DNA of 64,000 nt from Paraburkholderia flagellata (lineage in GTDB: Bacteria; Pseudomonadota; Gammaproteobacteria; Burkholderiales; Burkholderiaceae), in contig NZ_JAJEJT010000005.1 in the NCBI RefSeq assembly GCF_021390645.1, forward strand, positions 310,001-374,000, in the 5' to 3' direction. The position numbers were made by a program, and so were the translations under genes. The number at the start of each line of letters is the position of its first letter. Position 1 is the first letter of the stretch. A model generated the notes under the pieces. That model did not search any database and was not told the DNA's origin. It saw only the letters and a program-made list of their open reading frames with translations. Shown piece after piece: positions 16,894 through 25,217 of the stretch.

Positions 16894-17035
16894 CGTCGCT
16901 CGCTCCAGGCGTCACGCTTCGCGTCAAGGTCGGCCATTTGGGGAATGTCCTGCGAACGTTGTGGAAGAACGTGCGGGCGCGCGCCGCCTCCGCACGGCCC
17001 GCTAACCGCGCTGCAACCCGCCCTTGTGTGTCGAT

Positions 17036-18337
17036 TCAGTGCGCCGCGCCACTCGCCAGCGCACCGCCCGCACGACCCGCGCGCAACAGCACGGCTGCAA
17101 CGATCACGGTCAGCGCAACGAAGACAGCCAGCCCCAGCATGCCCGCCGCGAACGTGCCGGTCGCCTGCTTGAGTACGCCCACCGCATACGGCGCGAGAAA
17201 CCCGGCGATATTGCCGATCGAGCTGACGACCGCAATACCCGCGGGCGCCTCCGCCTCGGCGAGCAGCGTTGGCGTGAGCGCCCAGAACACCGGCAGATTG
17301 GCGAACGCGCCGAAGCCACCCGCGGTCAACGCGGCAAGACGTAGCGGCGGGTAGTCCGTGCACGCCGCGACGATTAGCGCCAGCACCGCGACGATGCCGG
17401 GAATCATGAGATGCCAGCGCCGCTCGCGCAGGCGGTCCGAGCGCGCGCCCCACCAGAGCACGCCGATCGCCGCGGCGACAAATGGCAACGCCGAAAGGAA
17501 ACCCACCGCCGTGAACGAGGCGCCAAACGCGCGCACGATCTGCGGCAGGAAGAACGTCACACCGTAATTAGCCGCGACGATGCCGCAATACACGAAACCC
17601 AGCACCCACACGCGCGGATTGCGCAGCGCGCGCCACGCGCCCGCGTGGCCGTTGCCGGGCGGCAGCGCGCGGCGCTCGTCGGCCAGGCGCGTATTGAGCC
17701 ACTGGCGCTCCGCGTCGTCGAGCCACGGCGCCTTGTCCGGCGAATCGACCAGCACGCGCAGCAGCACCACGCCAAGCACCAGCGACGGCACCGCCTCGAT
17801 GATGAATAGCCACTGCCAGCCGCTCAGACCGACCACACCATGCAGGTTCAGCAACAGGCCCGAAAGCGGCGCGCCGATACCCGCCGAAGCCGGAATCGCC
17901 ACGGCGAACGCGCCGATCATGCGCGCGCGATGCGTGGCGGGAAACCAGCGCGTGAGAAACAGCATCACACCGGGAAAGAAGCCTGCTTCCGCTACGCCCA
18001 GCAGGAAGCGCAAGCCCATGAATTGCGGCGCCGTCCTCACGAAGGCGAACAGCAAAGACAGCACACCCCAGGTCAGCATGATGCGCGCGAACCAGCGGCG
18101 CGCGCCAAAGCGGCGTAGCGCAAGATTGCTTGGCACTTCGAACAGAACGTAGCCCAGGAAGAAGATGCCCGCTCCGGCGCCAAACACGGCGGGCGAAAAG
18201 CCCAGCTCCTCGTTCATCGAAAGCGCCGCGAAACTCAGGTTCACCCGGTCCAGATAGGCCGCGAAATAACACAGCATCAGCAGCGGCACGATGTGCCGGC
18301 GAATCTTCGAAATGACCTCGGCTTCCTGCGGGACCAT
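17036..18337 (-). CDS. MFS transporter, anion:cation symporter (ACS)-like
   Basis: This 433-residue 12-TM permease resembles the ACS group of MFS carriers (tartrate, phthalate and hexuronate transporters). The first helix holds CYFAAYLDRVNLSFAAL, followed by FFLGYVLFEVPSNLALRRFGARRWFAR and FLLGVAEAGFFPGVMLFLTRWFP, all ACS hallmarks. The ATG giving MVPQEAEVISK has GGAGG six bases upstream. It is the last gene of a four-gene minus-strand unit with a second ACS permease, an aldehyde dehydrogenase and a 3-HIBDH-like enzyme. Uptake of an organic anion is likely. Confidence 0.88.
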   Translation of the reverse strand: MVPQEAEVISKIRRHIVPLLMLCYFAAYLDRVNLSFAALSMNEELGFSPAVFGAGAGIFFLGYVLFEVPSNLALRRFGARRWFARIMLTWGVLSLLFAFVRTAPQFMGLRFLLGVAEAGFFPGVMLFLTRWFPATHRARMIGAFAVAIPASAGIGAPLSGLLLNLHGVVGLSGWQWLFIIEAVPSLVLGVVLLRVLVDSPDKAPWLDDAERQWLNTRLADERRALPPGNGHAGAWRALRNPRVWVLGFVYCGIVAANYGVTFFLPQIVRAFGASFTAVGFLSALPFVAAAIGVLWWGARSDRLRERRWHLMIPGIVAVLALIVAACTDYPPLRLAALTAGGFGAFANLPVFWALTPTLLAEAEAPAGIAVVSSIGNIAGFLAPYAVGVLKQATGTFAAGMLGLAVFVALTVIVAAVLLRAGRAGGALASGAAH

Positions 18338-18415
18338 GGTCCGCCTCCGTGACATCGGTGAAGCTGCAAGGGGCGGCGCGCCGTGCGATGCGCCGCGGCA
18401 AGCGCGGTCCGATGC

Positions 18416-19318
18416 TCAGTCGGGCTCGTTCGTGGACAGCGTGACGCGCCCGTCCACGAGTTGCACGATCGCCGGATGATAGTTCTGGCCGAAGCCCGCA
18501 TCGCGCGCACGGCACATCAGGTCGTAGGTGTAGTTCGCGATATGCGGCTCGAAGTCCGCTTCCCGTGCGAGATTGAGCGCGAGGCTCGCGTCCTTGATCG
18601 CGTAGACAAGCGGGAACACTTTTTCGGGGAAGCTGTCGGGCACGAGCGACTTCATGCCATGGTTGCGCAGGACGAAGCTGTCTGCCGACCCCTTCGACAG
18701 CAGGTTGAAGAGCGTCTCGCCGTCGAAGCCCGCGCGCCGTCCCAGTGTGATGATTTCGGAGAGCGCATTGACGGTCATGAACACGAGCATGTTGTTGAGG
18801 ATCTTGATCGTCTGGCCGTTGCCGACCGGGCCGCAATGCAGCACGTCCGAGCCCATCAGCGCGAGCAGCGGCTGCACGGCCGCGAAGCCCGCGTCGCTCG
18901 CGCCCACCGAAATCATCAGCGTGCCTTTCACGGCGGCTTCTCGGGTGCGGGCGACGGGCGCGTCGATCAGCGCGATGCCGCGCTCGCCGAGCGTCTTCGC
19001 GAGCGCTCGAGTGCGCGCGACGTCGCTCGTGCTCATGTCCACGATGGTCGTCAGGCGCTCGCCCGCGCGCGCCAGTTCGGCGCACACCGTCTCGACCTGG
19101 TCAATCGAAGGCAGCGAGAGGAAAACGATATCGGCGGCGCGTGCCACCGCCGCTGCCGACTCCGCCGCCTGCGCGCCGCTTGCAACGGCCTCAGCCAGCG
19201 CCTCCTTCGAGGTGTCGAAGACGTGGACCGGCAGCGACGACTTGCGCGCGAGATTCGCGCACATGGCGCTGCCCATCACGCCTAGACCGATGAAACCAAT
19301 GCTGGAATACGGGTTCAT
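18416..19318 (-). CDS. 3-hydroxyisobutyrate-dehydrogenase-family NAD(P)-dependent oxidoreductase (second copy)
   Basis: This 300-residue beta-hydroxyacid dehydrogenase has IGFIGLGVMGSAMCANL at the cofactor site, DAPVARTREAAVKGTLMISVG at the substrate site and the catalytic Lys in GQTIKILNNMLVF. It clearly resembles the enzyme at 11652-12572 in layout and motifs. It follows the aldehyde dehydrogenase gene by 33 bases. The pair suggests oxidation of a hydroxy acid through a semialdehyde to an acid or acyl-CoA. Confidence 0.87.
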   Translation of the reverse strand: MNPYSSIGFIGLGVMGSAMCANLARKSSLPVHVFDTSKEALAEAVASGAQAAESAAAVARAADIVFLSLPSIDQVETVCAELARAGERLTTIVDMSTSDVARTRALAKTLGERGIALIDAPVARTREAAVKGTLMISVGASDAGFAAVQPLLALMGSDVLHCGPVGNGQTIKILNNMLVFMTVNALSEIITLGRRAGFDGETLFNLLSKGSADSFVLRNHGMKSLVPDSFPEKVFPLVYAIKDASLALNLAREADFEPHIANYTYDLMCRARDAGFGQNYHPAIVQLVDGRVTLSTNEPD

Positions 19319-19351
19319 GTCCTTGCCTTCTCCTGGTGAACGCGCGGTTCT

Positions 19352-20833
19352 TTACGTGCGGATCGCAAACGGATCGCGCACAGCGCTCGAGTAGTCGATC
19401 ATCACGTTCTTCGTGGTCAGGTATTCGCGCAGGCCCGCTTCGCCGCGCTCGCGGCCAATGCCCGACTCCTTCATGCCGCCGAACGGCGCCTGCGCCGCGA
19501 GCGCGCGATAGGTGTTGACCCACACGGTGCCGCAATTGAGCGCTTTCGAAACGCGCATCGCGCGCGAGATGTCCTGCGACCAGATGCCGGCCGCGAGGCC
19601 GTATCGCGAATCATTGGCGAGCGTGATCGCCTCGGCTTCCGTGTCGAAAGGAATGATCGCGAGGACGGGCCCGAAGATCTCCTCCTGCGCGAGTTCGCTG
19701 TGGTTGTCGACGTCGGCGAAAATGGTCGGCTCGATGAAGAAGCCTTTGCCGAGTCCAGCACCTTGCGCGCGTGCGCCGCCCGTGACGAGGCGCGCACCGG
19801 CAGCTTTCGCCGCGTCGATGGCCGCAAGGATGCGCCGAAACTGCGGCTCGTTGGCCACGGTGCCCATTTCGGTGGCGGGGTCACACGGATCGCCCATGCG
19901 GATCGACTGCGCGCGCGCGGCCAGGCGCTCGACCACTTCGCCATATACGCCGCGCTGAACGAAGAGGCGCGAGCCTGCCACGCAGGTCTGCCCGGTTGCG
20001 CCGAAGATGCCGGCGAGCGCGCCCACGACAGCCTTGTCGAGATCGGCGTCATCGAAAATGATGTTGGGCGACTTGCCACCCAGTTCGAGCTTCACCGGCA
20101 CAAGCCGGCGCCCGGCAGCCGCCGCGATCTCGCGGCCCACGTTGGCGCTTCCCGTGAAGCTCACAAGCGCGATGCCCGGATCGTTCACGAGCGCGCGGCC
20201 GGTTTCGGCCCCGCCCGTCACCACGTTGAAGACGCCCGGCGGAAAACCCGCCTCCTCGACGAGCGTTGCGAATTCGAGCGTCGAGACCGAAGCGTGTTCC
20301 GACGGCTTCACCACCACGCAATTGCCCGCTGCGAGCGCGGGCGCGAGCTTGTTCGCGAGCAGCGAAAGCGGCGAGTTCCACGCCGTGATGAGGCCAACCA
20401 CGCCGTAGGGTTCGAGCGAGACGTAATCGAGTGTGTCCGGCTGGTCGAGCGGTACGTGCTGGCCGAACAGCTTGTCGGCATAGCCCGCGAAATAGCGCAG
20501 CTGACGCCCCACCCACACCATTTGCGGACGCGTCTCGCGAACGATCTTGCCGTTGTCGGCACTTTCGATCGCCGCCATGCGGTCCGCGTTGGCTTCGATC
20601 AGCGCGGCGAGCCTGAGCATGAGCGCGGCGCGCGCCACGCCCGAGGTCTGCCGCCAGCCTGCGTGGAATGCGCGCGTCGCGGCTGCCACCGCGCGCGCGA
20701 CGTCCTGCTCACCGGCTTCGGGAATTTCGGCCCACACTTCGCCCGTATAGGGATTCACGCTCGGCAGCACGCGCTTGCTGTGCGCCTCCACGCGTTCGCC
20801 GTCGATATACAGCCGACACTTCCTGATATCCAC
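19352..20833 (-). CDS. NAD(P)-dependent aldehyde dehydrogenase
   Basis: This 493-residue aldehyde dehydrogenase shows all family landmarks: AWNSPLSLLANKLAPALAAGN (oxyanion Asn), VKPSEHAS, FTGSANVGREI, the general base in LELGGKSPN, the nucleophilic Cys in GATGQTCVAGSRLF, and EEIFGPVLAI. The start is a GTG preceded by AAAGGAGG; the in-frame ATGs upstream fall outside the conserved fold. It lies upstream of the 3-HIBDH-like gene in the same unit and probably oxidises a semialdehyde. The substrate is not readable from the sequence. Confidence 0.9.
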   Translation of the reverse strand: MDIRKCRLYIDGERVEAHSKRVLPSVNPYTGEVWAEIPEAGEQDVARAVAAATRAFHAGWRQTSGVARAALMLRLAALIEANADRMAAIESADNGKIVRETRPQMVWVGRQLRYFAGYADKLFGQHVPLDQPDTLDYVSLEPYGVVGLITAWNSPLSLLANKLAPALAAGNCVVVKPSEHASVSTLEFATLVEEAGFPPGVFNVVTGGAETGRALVNDPGIALVSFTGSANVGREIAAAAGRRLVPVKLELGGKSPNIIFDDADLDKAVVGALAGIFGATGQTCVAGSRLFVQRGVYGEVVERLAARAQSIRMGDPCDPATEMGTVANEPQFRRILAAIDAAKAAGARLVTGGARAQGAGLGKGFFIEPTIFADVDNHSELAQEEIFGPVLAIIPFDTEAEAITLANDSRYGLAAGIWSQDISRAMRVSKALNCGTVWVNTYRALAAQAPFGGMKESGIGRERGEAGLREYLTTKNVMIDYSSAVRDPFAIRT

Positions 20834-20912
20834 ATCGCCTCCTTTGTCCGGCCACACGTTGCGCGCGCCGTGCTGGTTGTGCGGGTCATGCGGTGCGTGA
20901 CAGCGTCTCGCG

Positions 20913-22229
20913 CTAACGGTCCACGAGCCGCGCAGGCAACGCGAGCGCGAGCACGGCGCCGAGCGCCATGCAAGCCGCGAGCAGATACATGGCGGGCGCG
21001 CTGCTGTGCGTCGCTTCCTTGAGCCAGCCCACCGCGTATGGGCCCAGAAAACCCGCGAGATTGCCGATCGCGTTGATGAATGCGATACCCGCCGCTGCGG
21101 CGGCGCCGCCCAGGAAAGCCGTGGGCAGACACCAGAACAGCGGCAGCGTCGTGATGATCCCGGCCGTCGCGAGCGTGAGCGCGCACATGGCAAGTGCCGT
21201 ATGGTCGGCCCACAGCACGGCGAGCAGGAGCCCGAGCGCGCCCGCGAGCGCCGCACCCGCGACGTGCCTGCGGCGCTCGCGCCGGATGTCGGCATGCTTC
21301 GCCGCCGCGAGCATCACGACCACGGCCGCGCCGAACGGAATCGCCGAAAGCAGGCCGATCGTGAGCGCATCGGCGACGCCGGTGCTCTTGATGAGGGTGG
21401 GCAGCCAGAAGCCCACGCCATACAGCCCCATCACGAACAGAAAGTGGATGAGCGAGATGAGCCACACGCGCGGGTTCGCGAAGAGCGCGCGCGCCGAAGT
21501 GTGGGTTTTCGCTTCGGCGTCGGCGCGCAGGTTATCGAGAAGCAGCGACTTTTCGTCGTCGCTGAGCCAACGGGCCGTTTCGATACGCTCGTCGAGCTTC
21601 CCCAGCACGAGGAAACCGATGAGCACAGACGGCAACCCTTCCACGAGAAAGAGCCACTGCCAGCCATGCCACTGGTTCACGCCGTCGAGCGCCGTGAGCA
21701 GCCAGCCCGAAAGCGGGCCGCCGATCAGCCCTGAAAGCGCCACGGCCGTCACGAGCCACGCCGTGGTCATGCCACGCCGGCTCGCCGGATACCAGTACGT
21801 CAGATAAAGAATCACGCCAGGAAAGAACCCTGCTTCGGCTACGCCTAGCAGGAAACGCATCAGAAAGAACATGCCCGGCGTACGCACGAACATCGTCAGC
21901 ACCGAAACCACGCCCCACGTGATCATGATGCGCGCGATCCACACGCGCGCGCCCACACGATGGAGGATCAGATTGCTCGGCACCTCGAAGAGGAAATAGC
22001 CGAGAAAGAACACGCCCGCGCCGAAGCCGTACACGGCGTCCGAGAGTTGCAGATCGGCCGCCATCTGCAGCTTGGCGAAGCCCACGTTCACGCGGTCGAG
22101 ATAGGCGACCACGTAGCACAGCAGCAGAAGCGGCGTGAGGCGCCACGCGACCTTGCGGTATGTGGCCTGCTCCGATATCGCGGCTGCACTGCTGACGGGA
22201 ATCGACAAGGGGCCGCTCGGGGTTGCCAT
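20913..22229 (-). CDS. MFS transporter, anion:cation symporter (ACS)-like
   Basis: This 438-residue 12-TM ACS-type permease has CYVVAYLDRVNVGFAKLQM in helix 1, FFLGYFLFEVPSNLILHRVGARVWIARI and FLLGVAEAGFFPGVILYLTYWYP. The ATG (MATPSGPLS) has AGGAG eight bases upstream. It heads the four-gene minus-strand operon and diverges from the flavoprotein gene at 22686. The shared intergenic region carries a GTATAC-centred operator candidate, so both operons are probably induced together by the same substrate. Confidence 0.88.
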   Translation of the reverse strand: MATPSGPLSIPVSSAAAISEQATYRKVAWRLTPLLLLCYVVAYLDRVNVGFAKLQMAADLQLSDAVYGFGAGVFFLGYFLFEVPSNLILHRVGARVWIARIMITWGVVSVLTMFVRTPGMFFLMRFLLGVAEAGFFPGVILYLTYWYPASRRGMTTAWLVTAVALSGLIGGPLSGWLLTALDGVNQWHGWQWLFLVEGLPSVLIGFLVLGKLDERIETARWLSDDEKSLLLDNLRADAEAKTHTSARALFANPRVWLISLIHFLFVMGLYGVGFWLPTLIKSTGVADALTIGLLSAIPFGAAVVVMLAAAKHADIRRERRRHVAGAALAGALGLLLAVLWADHTALAMCALTLATAGIITTLPLFWCLPTAFLGGAAAAAGIAFINAIGNLAGFLGPYAVGWLKEATHSSAPAMYLLAACMALGAVLALALPARLVDR

Positions 22230-22685
22230 GCTCGTGTCTCCTGGCTTTGCACAAACGCTCGGGCCAACGGACGCACGCCGCTGGCCGAGGCACGTTCTTG
22301 TGGTTCTGGCGCAGCCGCCGCGGCGCACGGCCTTGCGTGCGCGATGGCGGCTGCCGGATCGGTGCAGTCCTTCCGGCGCAGCAGGCACGCCGACGCAAGC
22401 CATGACACACAGCAACGCGTCGCTGCTCCAGCTCGCCATGGCTGACGAGATGGCGAAAGCCTAGTCCTTTCCCCGACCCATCATGTAGCCAGGGAATGTA
22501 CTTACTAGTGTACTTGTGTATACAGTAGTATTCTCAATCGGACAATCAGGCGGTCTGCATGCCGCGTGCGAAACCATCTCGTTGCGCGCGAAACGATTGC
22601 CGGCGCAGGCATGACAAGACGCGCGGACCACCCGTACAGGCTGACACCGAAACGCCCCCAAACGTCCACCTAGAGGAGCCCCGGA
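22230..22685. other. Divergent intergenic region between the ACS permease and flavoprotein operons
   Basis: This 456-base gap has no supported gene. Its right half is AT-richer and holds the operator candidate at 22511-22530, flanked by further partial repeats of the ACTAGTGTAC type. Both divergent promoters presumably lie here. A good Shine-Dalgarno-like AGAGGAG sits just before the start at 22686. Confidence 0.5.
22511..22530. promoter_or_regulatory. GntR-type operator candidate centred on GTATAC (site 1 of 2)
   Basis: TACTTGTGTATACAGTAGTA is an imperfect 20-bp palindrome in which 16 of 20 positions match the reverse complement. It lies between the divergent ACS permease and flavoprotein operons. 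A related 20-mer with the same TACT, TGTATAC and AGTA blocks lies before the FCD-type GntR gene at 27314. Confidence 0.7.
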
Positions 22686-24167
22686 ATGACCGACTATGAT
22701 GTGATCGTGGTAGGCGCAGGCAACGCCGCACTCGCCGCAGCCGTATCGGCGCGCGAAAATGGCGCGCAGCGCGTCGTCGTGCTGGAGAAAGCCCCGCGCG
22801 GCATGCGCGGCGGCAATACGCACTGGAGCGGCGGCGTCCTGCGCTTCGCCTTTGACGATCCGCGCGAGATCGGCCCGCTGCTGCCTGGGGTCGAAAAAGA
22901 GTTCGAGGACTTTTACGCCGGCATCAATCCTTATACGCGCGACGATTTCCACGGCGACCTCATGCGAGTCACGAGCGGCCAGACGGATCCCGTGCTATCG
23001 CGCGTGCTCGTCGACAATTCGAAGGACACCGTGTTCTGGATGCACGAAACCGGCCAGATCCGCATGGAGCCGGCGGTGAGCCTCACCGGCGTGCGCAAGG
23101 GCAATCAGATCATCTGGGCGCGCGGCCTCGTGGTGCGTGCCGAGCACGAGGGCGTGGGCCTTTCGCGCGGGTGGTTCGCGGCGGTGGAACGGCTCGGCGT
23201 CGAAGTGCGCTACGGCGCGGCGGTCACGGCAATCCTGCAGGACGCGAGCGGCCGCGTGTGCGGCGTGCGCGTGCGCGACGACGAAGGCATCCGCACGCTC
23301 AACAGTCGTTCCGTCGTCCTCGGCTGCGGCGGCTTCGAGGCGAACGTGCAGATGCGCACGCAACATATTGGACCGCTCGTGGGCGGGGCAAAGGTGCGCG
23401 GCACGCCCCACAACCAGGGCGACGGCCTGCGCATGGCGATGGAAATTGGCGCGATGCCGTGGGGCCAGTGGAGCGGCTGCCACGCCACGCCGATCAGTGC
23501 AGACTGGGGCAACTTCGCGCCGCGCGAAATGACGGACCGCAGCAACCGCCTGAGCTACCTCTACGGCGTGATGATCAACCGCAAGGGCCTGCGCTTCGTG
23601 GACGAAGGCGAGGACGGCGCGATGTTCACCTACGCGAAATACGGCCGCGCGATTCTCGCGGAGCCTGGCGCAAAGGTCTACCAGCTTTTCGATTCGCAGA
23701 CCGTGCACCTGCTGGAGCCGCGCTACGCGACGAGCGAGCCGATCAAGGCCGACACGCTGGAGGCGCTCATTGCCCAGCTCGACATCGACGACAAGGCGCA
23801 GGCGCTGCGTACCGTGAAGTCCTATAACGCCGCCGCCCACGATGCCGCGGACGGCTTCGACCCCACCGGCAAGGACGGCCTCGCCACGCGCGGCCTGAGC
23901 CCCGAAAAGACCAACTGGGCGCTCAAGGTCGACAAGGCACCGTTCTATGCGTATTCGGCCACGGGCGGCATCACTTTCACGTTCGGCGGCCTGAAGATCG
24001 ACGATCAGGCGCGCGTGATCGGCACCGACTGGCGGCCCATTCCAGGGCTCACTGCTTGCGGCGAGATGGTCGGCGGTCTCTTCTACGACAACTATCCCGC
24101 AGGCACGGGGCTCGTTTCCGGAGCGACGTTCGGGCGCATTGCCGGCCGCACGTCGGCACGCTCGTGA
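22686..24167 (+). CDS. tcuA: FAD-dependent tricarballylate dehydrogenase-like flavoprotein (TcuA family)
   Basis: This 493-residue flavoprotein of the fumarate-reductase/succinate-dehydrogenase superfamily starts with the FAD motif YDVIVVGAGNAALAAA and LEKAPRGMRGGNT. It ends with GLTACGEMVGGLFYDNYPAG followed by a GATFGRIAG helix. The opening and the RGGNT loop resemble TcuA, which oxidises tricarballylate to cis-aconitate. TcuA normally hands electrons to the membrane iron-sulfur protein TcuB; no tcuB lies in this window, so the electron acceptor is unknown and another substrate remains possible. The gene is followed immediately by a PrpD-like gene and an MFS permease. Confidence 0.78.
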   Translation: MTDYDVIVVGAGNAALAAAVSARENGAQRVVVLEKAPRGMRGGNTHWSGGVLRFAFDDPREIGPLLPGVEKEFEDFYAGINPYTRDDFHGDLMRVTSGQTDPVLSRVLVDNSKDTVFWMHETGQIRMEPAVSLTGVRKGNQIIWARGLVVRAEHEGVGLSRGWFAAVERLGVEVRYGAAVTAILQDASGRVCGVRVRDDEGIRTLNSRSVVLGCGGFEANVQMRTQHIGPLVGGAKVRGTPHNQGDGLRMAMEIGAMPWGQWSGCHATPISADWGNFAPREMTDRSNRLSYLYGVMINRKGLRFVDEGEDGAMFTYAKYGRAILAEPGAKVYQLFDSQTVHLLEPRYATSEPIKADTLEALIAQLDIDDKAQALRTVKSYNAAAHDAADGFDPTGKDGLATRGLSPEKTNWALKVDKAPFYAYSATGGITFTFGGLKIDDQARVIGTDWRPIPGLTACGEMVGGLFYDNYPAGTGLVSGATFGRIAGRTSARS

Positions 24168-24190
24168 ACGCGCTCAGCGAGGGCTCGCCG

Positions 24191-25186
24191 ATGAACAAAA
24201 GCGCATTCACCGCCGCCGCGCTGCCACTGGCCGCACGCGTCGCGGCATTCGAGGCGCGCGCTGCCGCGCCACGCGCCAGGGCCGCGGCGCGTGAAGCCAT
24301 CATCGCAACGGTTGGCGCGCTGATGTGCGGCTCGGGCAGCGAATCTGCGCGGCGGCTCGCTGAAAACGCCGGGACACGGGCGGCAAACGGGCCATGCCTC
24401 GTCGCCGGCACGACGCGGCGCACAGCGATGCCCGACGCTGCTCTCGCGAACGGTGCAGCGGCGAGCGCCGGAGGGCAGGAAACAGGCGACGGCAGTGGCG
24501 AAGGCCATGCCACGCGCTTCGCCGCCCTCTTCGCGCTGGCCGAAGCGCGCAAGCTATCCGGACAGCGGTTCCATGCGGCATGGCTCGCCGGAGAAGCGGC
24601 TGCGCATAGCTTCGAGCGCGCGGCGCCGACCGTAGCGCCTGGGCTCTCCGCGATCCTTGCAACCGTCGCGGCGGCGAGCCATCTGCTTCACTTAGATGCT
24701 GCGGCGACCGCGGCGGCACTCGTGCTCGGCGCATCCACGACGAACGAGACAGATCTCGAAGCCGCCGCGCACGGCGACGCGCTCGCAACGCCCCTACGTG
24801 CGGGCCAACGCGCCCGCACGGCACTGCAGGCGGTCATGCTCGCCGAACAAGGCGAGACTGGCGCTGCGGCGCACCTCACGCCGGACGACACGCTGATTGA
24901 AGCGCTCGCGCAAGCTGCCGCCACGTTCGGCGATATCCCGGACGCCACCCCGCCCGCGCATCTGAGCTGCGATGCTTTTGTCGCGCGTTGCAGTGGGGCA
25001 ATCGGCGCGTCCGAAGCGCTCGCGCTCTACGAGCGCCTGGAGGCCATCGACGAAGCCAGTGACATCGCCCTGCTCGGCACGCTCATGGCGAGGCGCGCGC
25101 TGCCGGGCGCCGCCGGCGCAAGCGCGCCACTCGCGCTGAGCACGACGCCCGGCGACGGTTCGGACGAAACCGCCTGGGTCCCCTGA
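24191..25186 (+). CDS. Shortened MmgE/PrpD-like protein
   Basis: This Ala-rich 331-residue protein matches the helical domain of the MmgE/PrpD family by eye: AREAIIATVGALMCGSGSESARRLAENAG, then DAALANGAAA, then AILATVAAASHLLHLDAAATAAALVLGAS. Family members (2-methylcitrate dehydratase, cis-aconitate decarboxylase) are about 450 residues and usually carry AHALD(F/Y)DD after the Ala-Asn-Gly motif. Here that stretch is replaced by SAGGQETGDGSGEG, and the chain is over 100 residues short. I chose the ATG after AGGG; a GTG at 24164 overlapping the upstream stop is an alternative. Activity is doubtful, but the frame is intact. Confidence 0.6.
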   Translation: MNKSAFTAAALPLAARVAAFEARAAAPRARAAAREAIIATVGALMCGSGSESARRLAENAGTRAANGPCLVAGTTRRTAMPDAALANGAAASAGGQETGDGSGEGHATRFAALFALAEARKLSGQRFHAAWLAGEAAAHSFERAAPTVAPGLSAILATVAAASHLLHLDAAATAAALVLGASTTNETDLEAAAHGDALATPLRAGQRARTALQAVMLAEQGETGAAAHLTPDDTLIEALAQAAATFGDIPDATPPAHLSCDAFVARCSGAIGASEALALYERLEAIDEASDIALLGTLMARRALPGAAGASAPLALSTTPGDGSDETAWVP

Positions 25187-25217
25187 TCGCAAGCCGACAT
25201 GGAAGGGCGAATTGACC

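Noticed and set aside
15543..17453. Very long minus-strand open frame opposite the CoA-transferase gene
   Set aside because: High-GC antisense frame. The plus-strand protein has clear family motifs, a good ribosome site and a catalytic Asp.
17568..19085. Long minus-strand open frame overlapping the 3-HIBDH-like and ACS permease genes
   Set aside because: It covers parts of two well-supported genes in another frame and encodes only Arg-rich nonsense.
22686..24167. Complete tcuABC tricarballylate operon
   Set aside because: Only the TcuA-like flavoprotein and a permease are present. No TcuB iron-sulfur membrane protein lies in the window.
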